Source of the DNA: Anabaena azotica FACHB-119
GTDB taxonomy: Bacteria > Cyanobacteriota > Cyanobacteriia > Cyanobacteriales > Nostocaceae
NCBI RefSeq assembly: GCF_014697625.1
Contig: NZ_JACJSG010000037.1
Span: forward strand, 1-64,000
Length of the DNA stretch: 64,000 bases
Direction of reading: 5' to 3'
Positions 30,215 through 38,680 of this stretch are shown piece after piece. The position numbers and the translations under genes are program-made. The notes under the pieces were generated by a model. It had not been told where the DNA came from, made no database searches, and was given only the letters and a program-made list of their open reading frames with translations. Position 1 is the first letter of the stretch. Each line of letters opens with the position of its first letter.

Positions 30215-30532
30215 ATGGCAACTCTACAGCAGCAGAAGATTAGAATACGTTTACAAGCTTTTGACCGTCGTTTATTAGATACATCTTGCGAGAAGATTGT
30301 TGATACAGCCAACCGGACTAACGCTACAGCCATAGGCCCGATTCCTCTACCGACAAAACGGAAAATCTACTGCGTGCTGCGATCGCCACACGTAGACAAA
30401 GATTCCCGCGAACACTTTGAAACACGTACCCATCGCCGGATTATCGATATCTACCAACCCTCGTCCAAAACCATCGATGCGCTGATGAAACTAGATTTAC
30501 CCTCTGGTGTGGACATTGAAGTGAAATTGTAA
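30215..30532 (+). CDS. rpsJ: 30S ribosomal protein S10
   Basis: S10 protein of 105 residues from ATG 30215 ([17 protein letters not shown]), ending [14 protein letters not shown]. It contributes to the 30S head and, with NusB, to antitermination. The frame is open further upstream to 30119, but that part translates STRR sequence into Pro/Asn/Gln repeats, so it is not counted. Confidence 0.97.
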   Translation: MATLQQQKIRIRLQAFDRRLLDTSCEKIVDTANRTNATAIGPIPLPTKRKIYCVLRSPHVDKDSREHFETRTHRRIIDIYQPSSKTIDALMKLDLPSGVDIEVKL

Positions 30533-30579
30533 TTTAGTCTATAGTCCACAGTCCATAGTCTATATCTGTAGGTTTCTAC

Positions 30580-30632
30580 TGTTGACTAATGACTGTTGAC
30601 TAATGACTAATGACAACTGACAACTGACACTA
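30580..30632. repeat. STRR, units TGTTGACTAATGAC / CAACTGA
   Basis: Tandem GACTAAT and GACAACT units between rpsJ and its terminator. Confidence 0.7.
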
Positions 30633-30648
30633 GTAGAAATCTTGACTT

Positions 30649-30684
30649 GGCCCGGAAGAAATTTCTTTCAGGGCTTTTTATTTA
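30649..30684 (+). terminator. Intrinsic terminator closing the str cluster
   Basis: Near-perfect hairpin GCCCGGAAGAAATTTCTTTC with closing AGGGC, followed by TTTTTATTT, about 120 bp after rpsJ. Confidence 0.75.
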
Positions 30685-30772
30685 CCTAAGAACAAGTGAT
30701 AGAATGTAAAGAAAATACGGGAAAAGCAGAGAAAAAAGAAATTTTAAAGATTAAATTTATACTCAGGTAAAA

Positions 30773-31420
30773 ATGACATCTTCTTCTAGAATTGCCGTCC
30801 GCGAACTACCTCTGTTCCCGTTACCCGAAGTAGTTCTGTTTCCCACAAGACCATTACCCCTGCATATTTTTGAGTTTCGCTACCGAATCATGATGAACAC
30901 GATTTTGTCAAGCGATCGCAGGTTCGGGGTGTTGATGGTTGACCCAGTAAAAGGTACAATTGCCAATGTAGGCTGCTGTGCAGAAATTATTCACTACCAG
31001 CGCCTACCAGATGACCGGATGAAAATGTTGACTCTGGGACAACAGAGATTTCGGGTTTTAGAATATGTGCGAGAAAAACCCTACCGTGTCGGTCTGGTGG
31101 AATGGTTAGAAGACCAACCCCCAACAAAAGATTTACGTCCTCTAGCAACTGATGTAGAACAGTTACTGCGGGATGTTGTTCGGCTTTCCGCAAAAATCAC
31201 CGAACAAAATATAGAGATTCCCGAAGAACTGCCAGATTTACCCACAGAATTATCATACTGGGTAGCCAGTAACTTATATGGAGTGGCAGGAGAGCAGCAA
31301 TCACTGCTGGAAATGCAAGATACCGCCGCTCGCCTAGAAAGAGAAGCAGAAATTCTGACTACTACTCGTAATCATTTAGCAGCTCGTTCTGTTTTGAAAG
31401 ATACTTTTAATACGAAGTGA
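30773..31420 (+). CDS. Lon N-terminal substrate-binding domain protein
   Basis: The 215-residue protein consists of the Lon/La N-terminal domain (RELPLFPLPEVVLFPTRPLP, LHIFEFRYR, GVLMVDP, QRFRVLEY). A helical part without AAA+ or protease domains follows. Such stand-alone proteins are widespread in cyanobacteria; they may bind substrates or partners of proteases, but the role is not established. It is a single gene between the str terminator and convergent pheA. Confidence 0.85.
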   Translation: MTSSSRIAVRELPLFPLPEVVLFPTRPLPLHIFEFRYRIMMNTILSSDRRFGVLMVDPVKGTIANVGCCAEIIHYQRLPDDRMKMLTLGQQRFRVLEYVREKPYRVGLVEWLEDQPPTKDLRPLATDVEQLLRDVVRLSAKITEQNIEIPEELPDLPTELSYWVASNLYGVAGEQQSLLEMQDTAARLEREAEILTTTRNHLAARSVLKDTFNTK

Positions 31421-31484
31421 TATGTTGCTGGGGGTGAAGCAGAGTAACATCATGATCGCTGATTTACAGCCTCATATCTCATCC

Positions 31485-32360
31485 CTAGCCTTTACTCCCT
31501 ACTGAAAGTACACTATAGCTACCAAAAATTTTTATAACTTCTGTGTAGGCAGTTAATTCTCCCAGGGCAGTTTTCATATTTGGTGTACTGACATCAGATT
31601 CTAGATCAACAAAGAATAAATATTCACCAAGCGATCGCTTTGTTGGTCGTGACTCGATGCGACTCAGGTTAATACCTAACTGAGCAAATATCTGTAGTGG
31701 TTTGAGTAACGCTCCGGGTACGTTAGCTGGCACAGTAAAAGCAATAGAAGTGTGGGTAGGATTTTGTGCAGGTAGTTGATGAATGATATCAGCTTCCGCC
31801 TGACTGACTACCCAAAAGCGAGTACAGTTTTCTGGGTAGTCATTGATATTACGGGCTAGTATGGGTAAATTGTAGAGTTCTGCGGCTCTACTAGAAGCGA
31901 TCGCGGCTATTGTTAAATCATCCTCTAATTTTTGTAGAGCTTCAGTTGTAGAATTAATGGGAATCAGTTGGACATTGGGCAGAAAAGCTCCTAGCCATCC
32001 TTGACACTGAGCCAAAGCTTGGGGATGAGAATAAACAGTTTTGATTTCATCTAAACTAGCGGCACAAGAAATCAAAGTATGAGCAATTGGTAAGACTAAA
32101 GCTGAATGAATTTGTAAGCTGTCTAACTGCCATAAGGTGTCCATCGTCATAGTGACGCTACCTTCAATTGAGTTTTCAACAGGCACAACAGCTAACTGTG
32201 TTTTCCCAGTCGCTAGGGCTTGCAAGGATTGGGCTATGCTGGGATATGGGCATAACATAGCTTCAGTTCCTGTGGTTTGGGTTAGCCAGTTAACATACAA
32301 AACAGTAGCTTGTTCTGCATAAGTTCCAGGCGGCCCTAAATGAGCAATAGATAGAGACAT
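31485..32360 (-). CDS. pheA: Prephenate dehydratase
   Basis: This 291-residue enzyme turns prephenate into phenylpyruvate in phenylalanine synthesis. The catalytic domain has LGPPGTYAEQA, PVENSIEGSV and the TRFWVVSQ block with the key Thr-Arg-Phe. A C-terminal ACT regulatory domain carries GINLSRIESRPTKRSLGEY, the phenylalanine-binding ESRP motif, so feedback inhibition is expected. There is no fused chorismate mutase. Confidence 0.93.
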   Translation of the reverse strand: MSLSIAHLGPPGTYAEQATVLYVNWLTQTTGTEAMLCPYPSIAQSLQALATGKTQLAVVPVENSIEGSVTMTMDTLWQLDSLQIHSALVLPIAHTLISCAASLDEIKTVYSHPQALAQCQGWLGAFLPNVQLIPINSTTEALQKLEDDLTIAAIASSRAAELYNLPILARNINDYPENCTRFWVVSQAEADIIHQLPAQNPTHTSIAFTVPANVPGALLKPLQIFAQLGINLSRIESRPTKRSLGEYLFFVDLESDVSTPNMKTALGELTAYTEVIKIFGSYSVLSVGSKG

Positions 32361-32472
32361 GGCTTTTTAACCTCATTTATCTGTGAGATTCATCGACTAT
32401 ACCGCAGGCAAACCTCGCCTTGCGAAAACAGTACCTTGGTTTAACTAATTAATTCGACTTTAAACTGTTGTT

Positions 32473-34149
32473 TTACTCAAGACAATGGTAAAGTTTGTAA
32501 CTGTATTCTCCAGCAGTTCTACCATATTGTTTATCCTGCACACATTGCTGAGATTCCAAATTGATAGGAGTGCGGAACTCAACCAACCACACATCTAGAG
32601 GTCGTTGGCTTTTGGCTATTTTGTCCTGTAATTCTTGCACAGAATGATTGTACTCTTGACTGTCTGAATCTTTACCCGCCAGGAAAAACTGGACATTAAA
32701 GTTTGGTTGCTTTTGAAATTCCCAAGCTAACCCCATCATTCTGCCAGTCTGCCCATGATGTATATGTTTGGTGGCAATTAACACATTATTAACAGAAACT
32801 CTTTGGATAAGTGAGGCGAGGATATCTGGACGTTGGTTTTGGAGATAGCCAAGATTCCCATCTACAGTTAGCCCTCCCAAGAGTGCCATTGACAAAATTA
32901 TACTTACGGTAATTTTCCCTTGCACAAGATATTGCCAACAGCCTGCTAATGCAGCCCCTAAAAGTAAAATTATTGCTGGTGCATAAATATATTGAAACCG
33001 GGCGGCTAAAGTTAAATCTTTACCTAAACCATAAGTGAAAAATAAACATAAACAAACAGCTGCTAGAAGATACTCGGATAAAATTTGAATGCTTAAACTA
33101 TTATCATAAAACTCTTGTTGCCTTTTCAGCCCGTAAATAAATTTAGGCAAACTCCACAATAAGAATAGTAAAGTTGCTCCAGCAGAAATGATAATAATAG
33201 CTGTAGGTAAGATTGTGAATGCTGAAGGTAGAAGCAACAGCATACTAATATTCCACAGCAGTAATCGCCCTATTGGTTCTACCCATCTGGTATGAGGATT
33301 ACTCATAGCAACCCAGTCTGTTAGGTCACTACTGGGAATAGTTTGTAGGAATGGTATCCAAACAAGGCCGCCGATTAATGTACCCAAGACAGCTAGCCAG
33401 ATGCGCCACAAGTGGGTTTGTCTAGAGTTTGGCTTACGGTTGCGCCAAATGTGGGCGAATAATACTAATGCTTGAGCAGTTAGAGTTAAGCCGAAAAAAT
33501 AATGCGTTGCTATCCCTAAACTATTGATGGCTATCCAAGCTAATACCGTCCACATAGGCAGAGATTGCTGACGGTGGATCGATTGAATAGCTTTGACACA
33601 ACAACATAAAGAAGCAATTACCAGTAACATTGCCAAAGTGTAATGTCTGGCTTCCCTACCTAGAAAAACAATGTAGGGAGAAACTGCCATCATTGCAGCT
33701 GCCATCTGCCCGACTAATTTAGAACGGAAGGTGAGATAACCGAAGCAAAACATGGCGGGAATTGATAATACACCAAACAAGGCACTAAGCGATCGCGCCA
33801 GCCCAATTGAGGCTATTTCCCCTGTTGGTGAAAACAGTTTCATCCAGAAATGAGCCAAAGCAAAATATACAGGAGGATGGGTACTCTCGGTTAACAGTTC
33901 TTGGATGACGTTATTGATTCCATTTGCAGGGTTAACTTGTAGCGGCTGTAATAGTACACCAGAACTAATAATTTCATTAAGTGGGACGATGCGGAAACTA
34001 TTCCCCAGACTAAAAACCATCGTCGCGCACTCATCAGTCCAAGGCGGCAAAGCAGCTAGGCGCAAAAATCGTAAGACAATAGCGATCGCTAGCCATAACA
34101 GCAGCAGTAATAAGTGAGGACGGTTTTTTATGACTGATGTGGTTAACAT
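32473..34149 (-). CDS. GT39-type membrane glycosyltransferase-like protein
   Basis: This 558-residue protein has about 11 membrane segments and a first-loop acidic motif LPPWTDECATMVFSLG. It also has THPPVYFALAHFWMKLF and FLGREARHYTLAMLL, the layout of GT-C/PMT_2 proteins using polyprenyl-linked sugars. The C-terminal about 110 residues form a soluble domain. It is the third protein of this superfamily in the window. Acceptor unknown. Confidence 0.75.
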   Translation of the reverse strand: MLTTSVIKNRPHLLLLLLWLAIAIVLRFLRLAALPPWTDECATMVFSLGNSFRIVPLNEIISSGVLLQPLQVNPANGINNVIQELLTESTHPPVYFALAHFWMKLFSPTGEIASIGLARSLSALFGVLSIPAMFCFGYLTFRSKLVGQMAAAMMAVSPYIVFLGREARHYTLAMLLVIASLCCCVKAIQSIHRQQSLPMWTVLAWIAINSLGIATHYFFGLTLTAQALVLFAHIWRNRKPNSRQTHLWRIWLAVLGTLIGGLVWIPFLQTIPSSDLTDWVAMSNPHTRWVEPIGRLLLWNISMLLLLPSAFTILPTAIIIISAGATLLFLLWSLPKFIYGLKRQQEFYDNSLSIQILSEYLLAAVCLCLFFTYGLGKDLTLAARFQYIYAPAIILLLGAALAGCWQYLVQGKITVSIILSMALLGGLTVDGNLGYLQNQRPDILASLIQRVSVNNVLIATKHIHHGQTGRMMGLAWEFQKQPNFNVQFFLAGKDSDSQEYNHSVQELQDKIAKSQRPLDVWLVEFRTPINLESQQCVQDKQYGRTAGEYSYKLYHCLE

Positions 34150-34463
34150 TCTCCGACTCTTAATTTTTCACTCACTGCGTCACCCCCATAAGTTACATTT
34201 TGTACACAGAAATAGTCTTTTCCATCGTTAATATCTGCACTGCAAAAACTTATGGTATAAAAATCTGTGTAATTTAATTTATACTTTATAAGTCTAAAGA
34301 TAGCGATCGCACTTTTTCCCAGTATACAGAGAATAAAATAATAAATAAAAGTATATTTTAAACATAAGTATGATTTATTTTGCAATTGCTTTCGGCAAAT
34401 AAATTATAAATATAATAAATTAATTAATATATATAAATATAAAAGAATTGATTTTTGTAAATC

Positions 34464-35051
34464 ATGCTTACCAAGTTTACTGCCTCCCTATCAGTAGAAA
34501 TTGCTGTACCAGAGCAACCTATTCCTATTCAACACTACTTGCGTCAACCCCAACGGCTAGTTAATGCTTTAGTTGACCAAAAACGCATTCGGCAGCTTTC
34601 AGAAGAGGTATTTCGTTTAAAGATGCGTCCTTTATCTTTTATGTCGTTAAGTATTCAACCTACTGTAGACATGAGAGTTTGGGCAGAATCTAACGGAACA
34701 ATTTATTTGCGTTCAGTGGGTTGCGAAATTCTTGGTTTTGAGTATATTAACCAGCGCTTCTCTCTAAATTTAAGAGGATATTTATCGCCGTATCAATCAA
34801 AAACTGGTACTCGTCTGGAAGGTAAGGCTGATTTAGAGGTACAAGTAGATTTACCTCCGCCTTTTTCTTTAACTCCCAAGCCAATTTTAGAAACTACTGG
34901 TAATGGTTTACTCAAGAGTGTCTTATTAACCGTAAAGCAAAGATTGTTGCATCATCTATTAGCTGATTATCGTCAATGGGTAATTTCCCAAACCCAAGAA
35001 GAATGTTTCGGTAAGGATGATACTCAATTACCAATTCTCAATACCGACTAG
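34464..35051 (+). CDS. DUF1997 family protein
   Basis: The 195-residue soluble protein has the DUF1997 pattern: HYLRQPQRLVNALVDQKRI, then FRLKMRPLSFMSLSIQPTVD and LRGYLSPY. This family is found in cyanobacteria and plastid-bearing plants and its function is not known. The fold is predicted to be SRPBCC/lipid-binding-like, which is inference. A good terminator follows directly. Confidence 0.75.
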   Translation: MLTKFTASLSVEIAVPEQPIPIQHYLRQPQRLVNALVDQKRIRQLSEEVFRLKMRPLSFMSLSIQPTVDMRVWAESNGTIYLRSVGCEILGFEYINQRFSLNLRGYLSPYQSKTGTRLEGKADLEVQVDLPPPFSLTPKPILETTGNGLLKSVLLTVKQRLLHHLLADYRQWVISQTQEECFGKDDTQLPILNTD

Positions 35052-35057
35052 TGTGTT

Positions 35058-35093
35058 AGTTGTCAGTAGTAAGGGATAGCTGACAACTTTTTT
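35058..35093 (+). terminator. Intrinsic terminator after the DUF1997 gene
   Basis: Stem AGTTGTCAG / CTGACAACT with a 13-nt loop followed by a T-run. Confidence 0.8.
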
Positions 35094-35126
35094 ATTTGGT
35101 AAATTGTATAAATAATGACAAATTAG

Positions 35127-35801
35127 CTAATGAAGTTGAGTTTGACAAGGGCGGAAGGACTGACGATGTAAAGGTGAAGCACCGTATTGTTGCAGAGCTA
35201 ACAGATGCTTTTTACTACCATAACCCTTATTACTTGTTAAATCGTACATGGGATATTTTGCCGCTAGACGCTGTATCAAATCGTCACGCCAAACTTTGGC
35301 TACAATACTAGCGGCAGCAATATTGAGCGATCGCTCATCTCCCTTAATAATAGTTTGTTGTGGCATCAGCAGGTTTTTGATTGGCTGATTACCATCCACC
35401 AAACAGATTGCAGGCTGTACCTTGAGCTTTTGTACCGCCCGCCTCATCGCTAAGATTGTTGCTTGTAAAATGTTGATTTGGTCAATTTCCGCAGTTGCAG
35501 CATAACCAATTCGCCAATCTATCGCCAGTGTGCAAATCTGCTGCGCTAGCTGAACCCTACGAGAGTGAGATAGTTTCTTACTATCTTTAATTTCGGCTGT
35601 GATGAGTTGAGAAAAAGCACTAGTAGGCAGTATCACAGCCGCCGCAACTACAGGCCCAAAAAGAGCGCCTCGCCCTACTTCATCTACCCCTGCTATCAAC
35701 CCTGGAATATTTGATAACTCAGGGGAAAATTCTAGCCAACTAGTTGTTTCTAAGGCTATTGGTAACTGTAGAGTGTAGGCAGTTTGCCCCCTCTTCACCA
35801 T
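35127..35801 (-). CDS. rnhB: Ribonuclease HII
   Basis: This 224-residue enzyme cuts RNA in RNA-DNA hybrids and removes single ribonucleotides from DNA. It has the catalytic start GVDEVGRGALFGPVVAAAV, EIKDSKKLS, CLVDGNQ and KGDERSLNIAAASIVAKVWRD. There is an N-terminal extension of about 35 residues before the fold. It is transcribed in the same direction as rne upstream, with a repeat element in between. Confidence 0.93.
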   Translation of the reverse strand: MVKRGQTAYTLQLPIALETTSWLEFSPELSNIPGLIAGVDEVGRGALFGPVVAAAVILPTSAFSQLITAEIKDSKKLSHSRRVQLAQQICTLAIDWRIGYAATAEIDQINILQATILAMRRAVQKLKVQPAICLVDGNQPIKNLLMPQQTIIKGDERSLNIAAASIVAKVWRDDLIQRLAAKYPMYDLTSNKGYGSKKHLLALQQYGASPLHRQSFRPCQTQLH

Positions 35802-35842
35802 AATTTTGACTCACACCAATGCAGAACATCTAACAGGTAAGC

Positions 35843-36058
35843 AATACCAATTTAAAATTCAACAATAAAAGACTTCAGAATCAGAAATATTGCCAATTTT
35901 CTTGTAGGAAAGGTCTAACAGCCCTTCCTATATTCCGGGCGGGCTGTTAAGCCCACCCCACAAAATAAACTATTTATTTTTTGGAAGTTTTTCAGAAAAC
36001 TGAATTTTTTAGGTTTTTTTGACTTTGAATCTATTGTTGAATTTTCAACAATTGGTAT
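35843..36058. repeat. MITE-like element, family D (TIR AATACCAATT), flush with the rne stop codon
   Basis: Inverted terminal repeats at 35843-35867 and 36032-36058 share AATACCAATT and AAAATTCAACAATA, separated by a small indel. The right end overlaps the first base of the rne stop codon on the minus strand. The inside holds GGGCGGGCTGTTAAGCCCACC-type palindromes and no ORF. Confidence 0.7.
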
Positions 36059-38124
36059 TAACTATCATCACCCGCATCTGAGTCAGTCGCAGAGGAACGA
36101 CGACGACGGCGACGGCTAGCTGTGGTAATACTATTGGTTTCGGAATCTTCAGTAGTTGCTGTCACCTTTATTGGTTCAGTTACCGTTGTTGGCACAAATT
36201 TCGGTTCCAGTTTTACTTTTGGTGTCCCAACTTCCATACTGGGTGTGACTGTAGCTACTGGTTCTGGAATAGCTTCATCTGATTCAGTCGCTGTTTGTCC
36301 AGGCTGAATAATGTTAATAATCACCGCTTTCGGATTTTTTACTTCCTGCTCTAATTTAATGAGCGGAGAAACTCCCATCAAAGCAAAAATATCTTGCTCT
36401 TCTGGAGTCATTTCTACAGTCTTAATTTCCGGTGGTTCTACCACTGGCTTAACCGGCTCGGTTTTGATGACTTTAGTCCGTTCTCCTCTATCAGTCCAAC
36501 TGGACTTACCCAAGTTAGGTGTAGGTAACTCTGGTGCAGTGCCTAAATCTACATCTGTATCTAAATCTAGGTCTGGCTCACCGATAAAACCTATGGGATT
36601 ACCATTAATTCTTGGCTCATCTTTGCCATTGGGAGTATTGATACCAATTCGGCTGCGACGAGTACGGGCGCGGCGTTTGTTGTGGTCGTTTAGCTCTTGG
36701 TAGCTGGGATGATTAATTAAATTTAAAGAACCCAAGTCAGAGTCATTTTCAAATCCATCACCAAAGCCATCGTAGGTTTCCCGTGGTTCGGTAATGCGTG
36801 CAGTCGGTAAACGTGGTTCTCTTGTAGGCAGGGATACAAAGCGTTCTGGTACTTCTACTGGTGCTGGTGTGGGTAAGCGGCTTTCGCTTTCCCCTGGTAA
36901 GCGGACGGTATGTCCTAAGCCGCCACAAGCGGGACAGCTATCACCAAACAACTCGTAAATATTTTGACCTTGGCGTTTGCGGGTTAGTTCTACTAAACCT
37001 AGTTCTGTGAGTTGGGCAATTTGCGGACGGGCTTTATCTGCACGTAATGCTTTGTTGAAGTGTTCGAGGACTTGTAACTGGTCACGGCGCGATTCCATAT
37101 CGATGAAATCAACGACTATTACCCCGGCAATATTCCGCAGACGTAGCTGGCGAGCAATTTCTGTGGCGGCTTCGCAGTTTGTCCACAAAACTGTTTCTCT
37201 GGCTGTTGCCGATCGCGTGAATGAACCAGAGTTAACATCTATAACAGTGAGTGCTTCTGTTGGTTCAATAATGATATAGCCGCCAGAAGGTAAGTCTACC
37301 CTGGGTTTGAGGGCTTCGCGAATTGCTGCATTGATGCGGAAATACTCTAATATGGGAGAGCGATCGCGGTGATGGTCAATTAACAGTCCTTGTGGTGTCT
37401 GTCCACCACTCCAGTTTTGGAGATACTGCTTGACTCGCTTCAACCCGGTACTAGAATCAACCACAATTCTATTTACATCCGCGCCATACATATCACGTAA
37501 TACGCGCTGAATAAAGTCATCGTCGCGGTTGAGTAGGGCTGGCGCACGGGTTGACTGTGCCTCTTGCTGAATGGCTTCCCATTGCTTTTGCAGCACTTCC
37601 AAATCTTCAATAATGGCTTCTTCTGGTTTGCCTTCTGCTTCTGTCCGCACCAACAAACCCATACCCGCAGGCTTAATTAAAATTGCCAAAGCCCGTAAGC
37701 GGTTCCGCTCACTTTCACTTTTAATTCGCCGTGATAAATTTACACCCCTACCATAGGGCATTAATACCACATAACGTCCGGGCATAGTGATATTACCTGT
37801 AAGCCTGGGGCCTTTTGTTCCCGTTGGCTCTTTCATCACCTGCACCAACACTTTTTGTTGTGGTGCTAACAACTCTGTAATTGCTGCGGCTGTCCGCTTG
37901 AGCCGTAAAGGGCCTAAGTCCGTTACATGAATAAAACCGTTACGTTCTGGATCACCAATATTCACAAAAGCGGCATCAATACCTGGTAATACGTTTTCTA
38001 CTGCACCCAAGTAGATGTCACCGATTTGATGATGGCCTGTGGCTACAACGAGTTCTTGTATTTGATCTTCCGAAAATACCGCAGCGATTTGATGCTGCTC
38101 CGCGATAATAATTTGTTTTGGCAT
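36058..38124 (-). CDS. rne: Ribonuclease E/G
   Basis: This 688-residue endonuclease starts RNA decay and processing. An S1 domain (about residues 35-115) precedes the DNase I-like catalytic core with metal ligands Asp296 (VIDVNSG) and Asp339 (VVDFIDM). The Zn-link CPACGG is at about 397-402. The remainder is Pro/Glu-rich and disordered. It ends with RRRRRRSSA plus ten residues; this nonapeptide is the published PNPase-binding site of cyanobacterial RNase E. The stop codon coincides with the end of a repeat element. The leader contains two hairpins that may serve autoregulation. Confidence 0.94.
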   Translation of the reverse strand: MPKQIIIAEQHQIAAVFSEDQIQELVVATGHHQIGDIYLGAVENVLPGIDAAFVNIGDPERNGFIHVTDLGPLRLKRTAAAITELLAPQQKVLVQVMKEPTGTKGPRLTGNITMPGRYVVLMPYGRGVNLSRRIKSESERNRLRALAILIKPAGMGLLVRTEAEGKPEEAIIEDLEVLQKQWEAIQQEAQSTRAPALLNRDDDFIQRVLRDMYGADVNRIVVDSSTGLKRVKQYLQNWSGGQTPQGLLIDHHRDRSPILEYFRINAAIREALKPRVDLPSGGYIIIEPTEALTVIDVNSGSFTRSATARETVLWTNCEAATEIARQLRLRNIAGVIVVDFIDMESRRDQLQVLEHFNKALRADKARPQIAQLTELGLVELTRKRQGQNIYELFGDSCPACGGLGHTVRLPGESESRLPTPAPVEVPERFVSLPTREPRLPTARITEPRETYDGFGDGFENDSDLGSLNLINHPSYQELNDHNKRRARTRRSRIGINTPNGKDEPRINGNPIGFIGEPDLDLDTDVDLGTAPELPTPNLGKSSWTDRGERTKVIKTEPVKPVVEPPEIKTVEMTPEEQDIFALMGVSPLIKLEQEVKNPKAVIINIIQPGQTATESDEAIPEPVATVTPSMEVGTPKVKLEPKFVPTTVTEPIKVTATTEDSETNSITTASRRRRRRSSATDSDAGDDS

Positions 38125-38157
38125 TCAATTTCCTCAAAAATCGGCAGTATCAACAGG

Positions 38158-38199
38158 CTTGGAGGTTTGTATCCCTCTCGCCCCTGCCAGCCTCCAAAG
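38158..38199 (-). promoter_or_regulatory. Hairpin in the rne leader
   Basis: Arms CTTGGAGG (38158-38165) and CCTCCAAAG (38191-38199), extendable by flanking CAGT/ACTG. It sits 34-75 bp upstream of the rne start. A structured leader fits RNase E autoregulation as known in other bacteria; here this is inference. Confidence 0.4.
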
Positions 38200-38314
38200 A
38201 CACTGCTGGTAATAAAAATTGTGAAGTTGAGCTTCAAAATAAAAAGCTATTGACTAGAAAAATGCGTTGATACGCCTGATTATTCCAGAACGGCTGCATA
38301 TTGTCTAAGCAAAT

Positions 38315-38338
38315 AAATCAACCGCCCGTGGTTGATTT
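38315..38338. promoter_or_regulatory. Perfect 9-bp hairpin upstream of rne
   Basis: AAATCAACC / GGTTGATTT with loop GCCCGT, about 190 bp upstream of rne. No T-run, so not a classical terminator. The remaining 38340-38680 spacer shows no gene. Confidence 0.45.
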
Positions 38339-38680
38339 CTGATGTGATACCTTCACCATCTAGGGATTAGGCATTCAGCAGTGGTTTTCAAAGCATGGTG
38401 GTAGAGAAGCCGACTGAGCCTGCTGTTAATCACTAGTTCACAAGATAGCTATAAAGAGAGAGTTTTTTTAATCTGCCTTAGTTTGTCCGGGATAAAATCC
38501 TAGAATTTACACTCTAATATCTTTACTTTTGCTCCCTGATTATCAGGGTAGTAGTGAACTAGTTTGTTCAATGCAGCGCCAGAAAATTTCTCTTGACCCC
38601 ATTCTAACGCAACCTTGCCAAAAATCAATTCCCGCGATTTACCACAAGAGAGTAACTACTAGCAAGTTACTCTTTTGGGA

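Noticed and set aside
34143-34385. 80-codon minus-strand ORF upstream of the GT39 gene
   Set aside because: Overlaps the start of the real gene and has a composition typical of AT-rich non-coding DNA.
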